From a virus: 21,840 bases of DNA. This document shows, in pieces, positions 14,955-21,840 of this stretch. The stretch covers positions 1 through 21,840 of the IMG/VR virus record IMGVR_UViG_3300037840_000105. One strand, given 5' to 3'. The notes under the pieces are model-generated. The model saw only the letters and a list, made by a program, of their open reading frames with translations, was not told the DNA's origin and searched no databases. The translations under genes and the position numbers were made by a program. How positions within the stretch are numbered: the first letter of the stretch is position 1; each line of letters opens with the position of its first letter.

Positions 14955-16514
14955 ATGGCCACCGATCCGAACATAATTTTGGACGCCGGCAATATCCAAG
15001 GCCCGAGCCCGCAGCAGCAGGAACAGGGCCTTGTGTCCATGTTCTCGCTGGCGCAGGGGATCAAGCAGGCGAAATTGCAAGACCAGCGCACCAATGCCTT
15101 GCGCGATGCTTTTACCAATCCCGACAGTGTGGATTCCACGACCGGACTACCGACCACCAATGCGCTGCGCAAGGTGATGGCGGTTGATCCCGAACTTGGC
15201 GTCAAGTTGCAGGAAGACACCCTGGATGCCCAGGTCAAGCGCGCCCAAGCCCAGCATTACAAGACCGAAGCCGTAAAGAGCAATTTTGACTTTGCCAGCA
15301 GCGCGGCGGGGATCGGCTACAATGCCTATGATGCGGCCAAGAAAGCCGGAAAGCCGGAAACTGACGCCATCGCGGCGGGCCAGGCAGCGCGTAACGAAGC
15401 AGCGAAAAACAACGGCGGCGTCATCAGCGATGATCTGGAAGATCAGATTGTCGGTTCGCCCTTCGATCCCGCCAAGGCATTAGCCCTTGCCAGTTCGAAT
15501 TCGGAGTTTGCGAAGTCCCGCAGCGAAGCCGCGGCCACCGAACGCGCGGACAAAAACATCGACCTCGGCAACCGGCGTCTGGATTACCAGGAAAAGCACG
15601 GCGATGAGGTCTTGGCTGCCGCTCTCAATCGTGGGGAGCAGGGAAAGTGGCAAGTCCTGACAGACCCGACCCAGAAGGACGCTAAAGGCAATCCAATCCA
15701 ATATCGCTATAATCCTGAGACTGGACAATCAACCACCCTGGATGCTTCCCAGCCCTTTAAACCGGGTGGCGCGGCCAAGATGGGCGGTGGCGGACAAGGC
15801 GGCGAATTCACCCCCAAAATGGGCGCGCTGATGGCTGCAACGGCAGAGCAAGGCGTTTCCCTGCCGACGGGGTTTCGCTCCAAGGCCCAGCAGATCGAGC
15901 TTTATCAGGGACTTCTCGATAGAAATCCCGATAAATCCCCAGATGAAATCGCCAAGATGCTCAAGACCGGGCAGATCGAGTTTGGGGCGCAGAAGAAGGA
16001 AACCCAGACGGCGGCGAATATCGCCGGCAAAGTTCAAGTATTTGCGAATGAACTTGACAAGAACCTACCCCTTCTCCGTAGCGCGGCTAAAGATGTCCCG
16101 CGTGGAAACTGGGTGGACCTAACCAATCTTTTGCAGACCGCCGATACACACATATCAGACCCGAAACTGAAAACTCTGAAGGGGTACATCAACTCAACAA
16201 TGCAGGCTTACGACGGGCTGGGCTCTCGCGGCGGCATGGATAAGGATAAGCGCGAGGCGAACAGGAAGTTATTGCTCTCCGCAGATGGCCCCGAGGCATT
16301 TGAAGCGCAACTCAAGGTGTTTGAGAAAGAAGCACAAATAGCGAAGGATTCGGCTTATGAGGCGACAAAATCTCCCGAACTAGACGCGCCGCCTAGTAAT
16401 GCCGGCCATGGAATTGCCGCACCTTCATCCAAGGCGGATTACGATGCGCTGCCGTCCGGCGCGCATTATTCCAAGCCCGGTGATGCGCCGGGCACGTACC
16501 GGGTGAAACCCTGA
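14955..16514 (+). CDS. Second ejection-type virion protein (gp20-like slot)
   Basis: This 519-residue protein starts two bases after the previous stop. The N-terminus (QGPSPQQQEQGLVSMFSLAQGIKQAKLQDQ) is the helical opening common in podovirus internal virion proteins. Most of the first 240 residues are predicted helical and charged. A Gly-rich linker near 277 leads to a second helical domain (about 290-470; PDEIAKMLKTGQ, then GLGSRGGMDKDKREANRKLL). The C-terminus ADYDALPSGAHYSKPGDAPGTYRVKP is a short beta-rich tail found in many phage internal proteins. Codon use becomes clearly more A/T-ending between about 15640 and 16400 than before it, which suggests a recombination junction. Assignment to the ejectosome is by position and style; no catalytic motif is seen. 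Confidence 0.6.
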   Translation: MATDPNIILDAGNIQGPSPQQQEQGLVSMFSLAQGIKQAKLQDQRTNALRDAFTNPDSVDSTTGLPTTNALRKVMAVDPELGVKLQEDTLDAQVKRAQAQHYKTEAVKSNFDFASSAAGIGYNAYDAAKKAGKPETDAIAAGQAARNEAAKNNGGVISDDLEDQIVGSPFDPAKALALASSNSEFAKSRSEAAATERADKNIDLGNRRLDYQEKHGDEVLAAALNRGEQGKWQVLTDPTQKDAKGNPIQYRYNPETGQSTTLDASQPFKPGGAAKMGGGGQGGEFTPKMGALMAATAEQGVSLPTGFRSKAQQIELYQGLLDRNPDKSPDEIAKMLKTGQIEFGAQKKETQTAANIAGKVQVFANELDKNLPLLRSAAKDVPRGNWVDLTNLLQTADTHISDPKLKTLKGYINSTMQAYDGLGSRGGMDKDKREANRKLLLSADGPEAFEAQLKVFEKEAQIAKDSAYEATKSPELDAPPSNAGHGIAAPSSKADYDALPSGAHYSKPGDAPGTYRVKP

Positions 16515-19500
16515 TGGCTGATGATTGGGGAAATGATCCGATCCAGAAGGTTGCCACTCCCGCCGCTGGCGGAGATTGGGGTAATGATTCTGTGGTGGGG
16601 ACTAAGGGGTTCAAGTTCTCGGATGACGCTATCAACGGGGCCATCAAGAATTCGTCCAAAGTGGTCTGGATGCACCCGGACCAGTATTTGGCGATGACCC
16701 CGGACCTCGAAAGCAATCCCCGCACCGACAAAAAGGGCGCCTCGCTGCAAAAGTCTCTCGCCAAGGGCGATGAGGTGGACGCGGTGCCCAGCCTGGATGT
16801 GAGCGTGGGCAAGGACGGCACCGCCAAGGTGGTGGATCAGGATGGCCGCCACCGGGCACAGTTCGCCAAGGATGCTGGGGTGGATCTGATTCCTGTGGCG
16901 GTGAAGCGTTCCGGCGAAAAGGGGTTGATTACCCATCTGGAAAGCATGAAACCGGAGCCATCTCAAGAGCAGATTTTTGACCGCAATAAGGCTTATGCCA
17001 AGCCTGAAAAAAGCTATTTGACGACGCTACCTGCGTCGGACGAGGCCAAGTTCCAGCAATGGGTGAAAGCCAATAAGGTCCCGTTTGATCCATCCCCGGC
17101 CGCTGACTATGACATGCGCGGATACTGGAAGGCGCTGGAATCTGGCGACACGGAACACACTGGGACTGGTGTCAACAAGAACGACGGACAGTTGCATTTT
17201 AGCGACTATTTCAAGACCCCCTATCACAAGAGCTTTTCAGCCGAAAGCCAGTGGGCCACCAAAGATGCTCCGAAATGGAACGATAAAGACCAGTTGATTG
17301 CTCCAGATGGCAAGGTCGTATTTGATGAGCGTACCAAGCCCGGAGTTGTCCCGTTCGATTTCAAGCCGGTCCTGCCGCCCCAGAAGGCCCAGCCGAAGCC
17401 CGCCGCCGCCACACAGGCCCCCGCTGGCGCACCCCGCTGGGATGTGCTGGGCGATATAGGACGGTCTGCGGAAGGGGCCGTGGACGCCGCTGGTGCCGAT
17501 CTGAAGGCAGCGTTCCCCGGTGCCAAAGCTGTTGGGGAAAATACCGGCCCGCTTGCCACTCTAGGCCGCATGGGAAGCGCCCTCAAGCTTCCGGCGGATG
17601 TGGCTGGACTGGCACTATCCCCCCTGACCGGCACTGCCCATGCCCTGGCCGGGAGCGCTCTGTCATACATCGAACGGTCTCAACAGCCCTCCATCGAAGT
17701 GAACGGGATTAAGGGCGCAAACCCTTTGTCTGCGGAAAACCGGAAAATGGTCCCGGTAGACCCCAAGGCCCAGGCAGATGCTGATATTGACCAACTGATG
17801 ATGCTCGCGGCCCCAGAAAAGGGTGGTTCATTCACGAAAGCGCCACCCGTAAATGCCCTGAAGGCCCAAATGTCTGAGGCTGCGCTGAAGAACCGCGCCG
17901 TCGAAAAGATCAATGCCAAGATGGCGGCGGATGGCTTAACAGCGCAGCAAGTGTTGGATGCGCAGAAAAGTGCCAATGCCGCTGGCGACAAACTTACCCT
18001 GATGGACATCGGCAAAAAGAACCTGAAAGGGCTGGCAGGTTCGGTCTATCGCGCGCCAGGAGAAGCAGGGACGAAGATCGATGAGTTTCTGGATACCAGA
18101 GACAAAGCGGTATCGGATGCCCTCACCGCCGACATCCATGGCGGTATCGCCAAGGGTTCGACCTTCGATGCGATGAAGAACCTTTTCACCGCCCGCACCA
18201 TGGCGTCCAAGCCGGCGTTCGATGCTGCATTTGATGCGAGCAGTTTGGCTCCGTTTGAAAGCCAGTTCCGCACTGAACTCACAGCGGCGACTGGCACGAA
18301 GGGCCAAATTGCCAAGCAAATCTCGGACATCGAAAAGAACAATCCTGGCGCGCTGGCGGCTCGCGGCGCAGCTGGGGCGGATGTACGCGCAAAATACATG
18401 GATCTGCGCCAAAAGCTCGATCAGGCGGAAACCGACCGCCAGTCAGCGCTCAAGGTCTTTCAGAAGGCTAAGGCAGATGGGACGGCCAATGCGCCCGGTG
18501 CCGTGTGGAGCCCGCGACTTCAGGAATTCATGGACAACCCGGAAATTCAATCTGGTCTCCGGGCTGCGCTCAAGCTGGAAAAGCAGGATTCGGTCTCCGA
18601 GCGCAGACCGTTCAAGGACAGCGACTTCGGTATTGTCGGCACCGACGATAAGGGCGACCCAATCATTGGCACGGTTCCGACCATGAAATCTCTTGCCGTG
18701 GCAAAAGAGGGGCTTGATGCGCGCATTGCCGACCTGAAAGACCCGACTACGGGCCGTCCTACCAAGTCTGGTCTGTCTCTGAAGAAGTTCAGGGACGAGT
18801 TCGTAAAAGAGCTTTACCGCCTCAATCCTCGCTACAAGACGGCTGTGGATGCTTGGTCGGGACCGTCGCAATCGGTGGACGCGATCAAGGAAGGTAAGAC
18901 CCATTTCAGCCGCCCGGAAAGCAACGAAGAGGTCAAGGCGGACTTTGACGCGCTCACAAGCAGCGATAAGGAATTCTATCGTCTTGGGGCGGCTGAGGCC
19001 AAGATTGACGCCGTTGAACGCTCTGCCGATGCCAGCGACAAGACCAAGAAAGTCATCAACAACGAGCGCGACCGCAAGCGGTTTCGAATGCTATTTAATT
19101 CTGACGCCGAGGCGCAGAAGTTCATTGATTCTGTCGAGCGCAAGCGGACGATGTTCGACACCAGAACCGACATCAAGGGCAATTCCAAGACGGCCCAGCG
19201 GCAGGCAGAAGACGACTCCGAGATGCTGGAAAAGGGCCTCAATGTCGTGCATGCGGGGGCAAATGCCCTGTCTGGAAATTGGCTCGGTGCGCTCGCGCGG
19301 GCCGCAAGGGCCAAGAAGGATTTGGGGATGATTAATGACCCGGCGTTCAATTCCGAGCTGGCCAGTATCCTGACCAATCCGAACCTAAATATTGCGCCGT
19401 CCGGTGGTCTTGCCCTTCTCCACAACACGCCACTCCCAGGGGTGCAGAACCAGCTCGCGCAGGGGATCTACCGGGCCGCCCATGTCGCCGGGGTCAATTC

Positions 19501-19564
19501 CGTCAAGGCCAACGCCTTGCGCGCGATGCTTGCGGGCCAAACGCCACCCCAGCAGGGCCAGTAG
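16514..19564 (+). CDS. Large ejection-type virion protein with ParB-like N-terminal region
   Basis: This 1016-residue protein is the largest in the window and the third in the ejection block; P22 gp16 (609 residues) holds the same slot. DWGND occurs twice (4-8, 21-25). Residues about 49-133 end in DQDGRHRAQFAKDAGVDLIP (108-127), a ParB/sulfiredoxin-like motif. Residues about 168-267 hold a domain I know from other podovirus internal proteins: YDMRGYWKAL (199-208), HFSDYFKTPYHKSFS (228-242), QLIAPDGKVVF. A Pro/Ala linker (about 283-310) leads to a long helical region up to about 960, then SGGLALLHNTPLPGVQNQL near the C-terminus. There is no lysozyme or transglycosylase motif that I can confirm. 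The start ATG 16514 overlaps the previous stop by one base. Confidence 0.65.
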   Translation: MADDWGNDPIQKVATPAAGGDWGNDSVVGTKGFKFSDDAINGAIKNSSKVVWMHPDQYLAMTPDLESNPRTDKKGASLQKSLAKGDEVDAVPSLDVSVGKDGTAKVVDQDGRHRAQFAKDAGVDLIPVAVKRSGEKGLITHLESMKPEPSQEQIFDRNKAYAKPEKSYLTTLPASDEAKFQQWVKANKVPFDPSPAADYDMRGYWKALESGDTEHTGTGVNKNDGQLHFSDYFKTPYHKSFSAESQWATKDAPKWNDKDQLIAPDGKVVFDERTKPGVVPFDFKPVLPPQKAQPKPAAATQAPAGAPRWDVLGDIGRSAEGAVDAAGADLKAAFPGAKAVGENTGPLATLGRMGSALKLPADVAGLALSPLTGTAHALAGSALSYIERSQQPSIEVNGIKGANPLSAENRKMVPVDPKAQADADIDQLMMLAAPEKGGSFTKAPPVNALKAQMSEAALKNRAVEKINAKMAADGLTAQQVLDAQKSANAAGDKLTLMDIGKKNLKGLAGSVYRAPGEAGTKIDEFLDTRDKAVSDALTADIHGGIAKGSTFDAMKNLFTARTMASKPAFDAAFDASSLAPFESQFRTELTAATGTKGQIAKQISDIEKNNPGALAARGAAGADVRAKYMDLRQKLDQAETDRQSALKVFQKAKADGTANAPGAVWSPRLQEFMDNPEIQSGLRAALKLEKQDSVSERRPFKDSDFGIVGTDDKGDPIIGTVPTMKSLAVAKEGLDARIADLKDPTTGRPTKSGLSLKKFRDEFVKELYRLNPRYKTAVDAWSGPSQSVDAIKEGKTHFSRPESNEEVKADFDALTSSDKEFYRLGAAEAKIDAVERSADASDKTKKVINNERDRKRFRMLFNSDAEAQKFIDSVERKRTMFDTRTDIKGNSKTAQRQAEDDSEMLEKGLNVVHAGANALSGNWLGALARAARAKKDLGMINDPAFNSELASILTNPNLNIAPSGGLALLHNTPLPGVQNQLAQGIYRAAHVAGVNSVKANALRAMLAGQTPPQQGQ

Positions 19565-19609
19565 AATGGCCCCGTCTGCCAATACAATTAGCAATCCGTG
19601 GGCTTGGTG

Positions 19610-20023
19610 ATGATCGAGCGAGATCAAGCGGGGCCGCGTGTGTTCATCGTGGCACAGACTATACCACACGCCGCGCAAAATTATCCAACTGTCGGGGATT
19701 ACAAGACCGACGAAAACGGCTGTCTAACCGTCAAAGTCTCAGACATGGGAAACCGGGATTACGAGTTCCTGGTCGCCATTCACGAACTGGTCGAAGCCTA
19801 TTTGTGCCAGAAGCGCGGGATTACCGACGAGGAGATCACGGCGTTCGACATCGAATTCGAGGCCAAGCGCCGCCCGGGCGATTTGAGCGAACCAGGCGAT
19901 GATCGCGAGGCCCCTTATGGCAATGAGCATAACACGGCTACTGCCGTTGAGCGTCTGATGTGCGCGGCGCTGGGCGTCTCATGGCAGGATTACGAGCGCG
20001 CTGTGCAGAGGCTTTCGCCATGA
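19610..20023 (+). CDS. Conserved phage protein with HELVEA motif
   Basis: This protein has 137 residues from ATG 19610. In-frame GTG 19598, TTG 19604 and GTG 19607 are alternatives, and none of them has a clear ribosome binding site. FLVAIHELVEAYLCQKRGI carries H-E-L-V-E-A at 58-63. It is followed by EEITAFDIEFE and, near the end, PYGNEHNTATAVERL with another Glu-His pair. The His/Glu spacing looks like a metal site of zincin type but lacks the full HExxH, so peptidase activity is doubtful. I recognise the overall pattern from phage genomes, where it is usually left as hypothetical. It overlaps the ATP-grasp gene by 4 bases (ATGA). Confidence 0.65.
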   Translation: MIERDQAGPRVFIVAQTIPHAAQNYPTVGDYKTDENGCLTVKVSDMGNRDYEFLVAIHELVEAYLCQKRGITDEEITAFDIEFEAKRRPGDLSEPGDDREAPYGNEHNTATAVERLMCAALGVSWQDYERAVQRLSP

Positions 20024-21345
20024 GCCTCAATGTCCTTATTGTGGATGCGGAAGGTCTGGGGCTTGATTTTGCCCTTCGCTGTGTAGAATCTGGACATTCT
20101 GTAAAGTGGTTTAAGCCGTCCAAAAAGCCAAGCAAAGTTGGCCAAGGCTTTCGCATCGACATGGTGGATGATTTCCGCCCCCATATGTCTTGGGCGAAGA
20201 ATGGCCTGGTGATTACCACCGGCAATGCCAAGTATATCACCGAACTTGACCGATTTCGTGATTTGGGCTGGAAAATCTTCGCCCCCACCGCCCGCAGCGC
20301 CAAGCTGGAAATTGACCGCGCGTTCGGCATGGAGGAGATGCAGAAGGTTGGGATCAAAGTCCCGCCTTATGAGCAGTTTAAAAGCCTGAAAGACGCCGAG
20401 AACTTCGCCCGCAAGTCGGACAAGGCATGGTGCTTCAAGACACTGGGCAGCGAGGAAGACAAGGCGCTGTCCTATGTCGCGTCTGACCCCGCCGATATGG
20501 TGGGATGGATCCAGCGCCAGCAAAAGCTCGGCATGACCCTCAAAGGCCCCTGCATGTTGCAGGAGAAGATCGACATGCTGGCCGAGGTCGGTGTGTCGGG
20601 GTGGTTTGGGCCGGAAGGCTTTCTGCCTGAGAAATGGAGCGTCTGCTTCGAACACAAAAAATTGATGAACGATGAAAAGGGCCCCAACACGGGAGAGCAA
20701 GGTTCGGTTCTCCAGTATGTCGAAACCGACAAGATGGCCGAGGAAATGCTCAAACCGATGGAGAACTATCTCCTCAAGGCTGGGCACCGTGGGGATTTTG
20801 CTATCGGCTGCGGCATCGACAAATCCGGCAAGGCGTGGCCGTTCGAGTTTACCGCCAGGCTGGGCTGGCCGGCATTCTATATCCAGATCGCCTCCCACAA
20901 GGGCGACCCGGCCCAATGGATGCGCGATCTCCTGGATGGCAAGGACACGCTCAGGGTCTCCCGGGATGCAGCCATCGGCGTGGTCATGGCCCAGCCGCGC
21001 TACCCCTACAACGACAGCGATCCCAAGATGGTCGAGGGCGTGCCGATTTCCGGCTGCGACGAAGTCTGGGCCGATCTCCACCCCGCCGAAATGATGATGG
21101 GCCGTGGCCCCAAAATGGATGGGGATAAGGTGGTGGAAGGCCCCATTTTCCAGACCGCTGGTGAGTATGTCGCCATCATGACAGCGCTGGGGGATACTGT
21201 TGAAAAGGCGAAAAAGCGTGTATATCGAAGCATCCGGCAAGTTTCGTTCCCCAATGCCATGTACCGCACAGACATTGGGAAAAAGGTGATTGAATGCCTG
21301 CCGGAACTCAAAAAGTTTGGCTATGCCATGGATCTAGAGCCGTGA
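20020..21345 (+). CDS. PurD-like ATP-grasp ligase (phosphoribosylamine-glycine ligase family)
   Basis: The protein has 441 residues, close to bacterial PurD (about 430). The start is ATG 20020 in the usual ATGA overlap, although the frame is open upstream. Landmarks are a PurD-like N-terminal strand and helix (LIVDAEGLGLDFALRC, 6-21) and VPPYEQFKSLKDAENFA (114-130). The ATP-grasp core follows: GPCMLQEKI (176-184), SVCFEHKKLM (207-216), GPNTGEQGSV (221-230) and EFTARLGWP (276-284, the metal-binding strand). The end MYRTDIGKKV (414-423) fits the PurD C-domain. PurD joins glycine to phosphoribosylamine in purine synthesis. The GPNTG and EFxxR sites are kept, but the ATP-binding lysine region (KAWCFKTLGSEEDKAL) departs from the PurD consensus. 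The substrate may therefore differ. It may serve as a metabolic gene or a modification ligase. Confidence 0.75.
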   Translation: MSLNVLIVDAEGLGLDFALRCVESGHSVKWFKPSKKPSKVGQGFRIDMVDDFRPHMSWAKNGLVITTGNAKYITELDRFRDLGWKIFAPTARSAKLEIDRAFGMEEMQKVGIKVPPYEQFKSLKDAENFARKSDKAWCFKTLGSEEDKALSYVASDPADMVGWIQRQQKLGMTLKGPCMLQEKIDMLAEVGVSGWFGPEGFLPEKWSVCFEHKKLMNDEKGPNTGEQGSVLQYVETDKMAEEMLKPMENYLLKAGHRGDFAIGCGIDKSGKAWPFEFTARLGWPAFYIQIASHKGDPAQWMRDLLDGKDTLRVSRDAAIGVVMAQPRYPYNDSDPKMVEGVPISGCDEVWADLHPAEMMMGRGPKMDGDKVVEGPIFQTAGEYVAIMTALGDTVEKAKKRVYRSIRQVSFPNAMYRTDIGKKVIECLPELKKFGYAMDLEP

Positions 21346-21840
21346 AGGCTCTGACGGTCGCCATTCTTGCCGTGCTGTTTCTGGCGTCGCCAGTATCCGC
21401 GCAAGAGGCTTTGAGCCCGCCGCCTGTCCTGCACTTCGATGATGCGAACGGGGCTCCGCTTTCGGGCGGGAAACTGTTTAGCTATCAGGCCGGAACGACC
21501 ACAAAGCAGAATACCTACACAAGCTCGGGCGGCGGCACGCCTAATGCGAATCCTGTAATTTTGAACAGCCGTGGCGAGGCTAATGTCTGGCTCGACCCGA
21601 CCAAGACCTACAAGTTCGTGCTGTCGCCCTCGACCGACACCGACCCACCGACCAATCCGATCTATACTGTCGATAACATCTTCGCCAATGCGAACAGCGG
21701 CGGCGGTGGCACCCAGCAGACCGGGGCGGTGGTCACGACATCCTCATCCATTTCGTCGGTCATCTGGGTCTATTCTGTCAATGCCTCTGGCACAACCACG
21801 CAAACCCTGCCCGCATCTCCGGTTCTGTGGGAGCGCCATA
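21342..21840 (+). CDS. Tailspike or tail-fibre protein, N-terminal part, with signal peptide
   Basis: The frame starts at GTG 21342, overlapping the ATP-grasp stop (GTGA), and runs off the window after 166 residues. MKALTVAILAVLFLASPVSA (1-20) is a textbook cleavable signal peptide: basic start, hydrophobic core and a VSA-Q cleavage site. Residues 29-114 match the N-terminal module of podovirus tailspikes: LHFDDANGAPLSGGKLFSY, QAGTTTKQNTYTSSGG, TPNANPVILNSRGEANVWLD, then YKFVLSPS and YTVDNIF. This module normally attaches the spike to the tail and is followed by a receptor-binding part, here beyond the edge. A Gly-rich hinge (119-123) and a Ser/Thr-rich stretch come next. P22 tailspike itself has no signal peptide. 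No strong ribosome binding site is seen, so coupling is likely. Confidence 0.75.
   Translation, partial: MKALTVAILAVLFLASPVSAQEALSPPPVLHFDDANGAPLSGGKLFSYQAGTTTKQNTYTSSGGGTPNANPVILNSRGEANVWLDPTKTYKFVLSPSTDTDPPTNPIYTVDNIFANANSGGGGTQQTGAVVTTSSSISSVIWVYSVNASGTTTQTLPASPVLWERH

Noticed and set aside
16514-19564. Polymorphic toxin or partition gene because of the ParB-like motif
   Set aside because: The gene lies in the ejection block and has a phage internal-protein domain after the motif. No toxin domain, immunity gene or partition partner is nearby.
19990-21240. 416-codon open frame on the - strand opposite the ATP-grasp gene
   Set aside because: The sense frame matches PurD-like motifs and is coupled to its neighbours. 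The antisense product has many His and Leu residues and no domain.

Overview
This window is the virion-structure half of a short-tailed (P22-like) podovirus genome or prophage. Every gene I can support reads left to right on the + strand. The genes are tightly packed, with many start/stop overlaps of 1 to 14 bases, and no gap exceeds about 110 bases. The order portal, scaffold, coat, gp4-like adaptor, gp10-like tail hub, tail-tip protein, three ejection-type proteins and tailspike follows the P22 assembly order. I see no terminase, integrase, lysis gene, tRNA or host gene, so I cannot say whether this is a free phage or a prophage. GC content is high and G/C dominates third codon positions. 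That suggests a GC-rich Gram-negative, possibly alphaproteobacterial, host; this is inference only.

Layout. 3-203: end of a small unknown gene. 196-4907: capsid block (portal, scaffold, coat). 4981-5766: HNH homing-type endonuclease inserted after the coat gene, with its own candidate promoter and a hairpin over its ribosome binding site. 5766-7510: small unknown protein, then a capsid-fibre-like protein with four tandem repeats of about 90 residues, followed by a strong GC-rich hairpin. 7605-8917: methyltransferase and glycosyltransferase pair. 8914-9870: unknown phage protein with YPK-type modules and a Cys/His cluster. 9874-12976: gp4-like adaptor, gp10-like hub with an extra inserted domain, and a tail-collar protein in the slot P22 uses for its tail needle. 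12973-14092: sulfotransferase-like protein overlapping an aspartyl/asparaginyl beta-hydroxylase-like protein. 14183-19564: three ejection-type proteins. 19610-20023: small conserved phage protein with an HELVEA motif. 20020-21345: PurD-like ATP-grasp ligase. 21342 to the window end: start of a tailspike or tail fibre that carries a signal peptide.

How it fits together. The portal, scaffold and coat build the procapsid. The gp4- and gp10-like proteins and the collar protein close the vertex. The ejection proteins are packaged inside and delivered with the DNA, and the tailspike binds the host. Five enzyme genes (methyltransferase, glycosyltransferase, sulfotransferase-like, 2-oxoglutarate/iron hydroxylase-like, ATP-grasp ligase) sit among these virion genes and share overlapping starts with them. 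They look like a late-expressed set that could modify virion proteins or host surface molecules. That reading is inference and is the most interesting aspect of the window.
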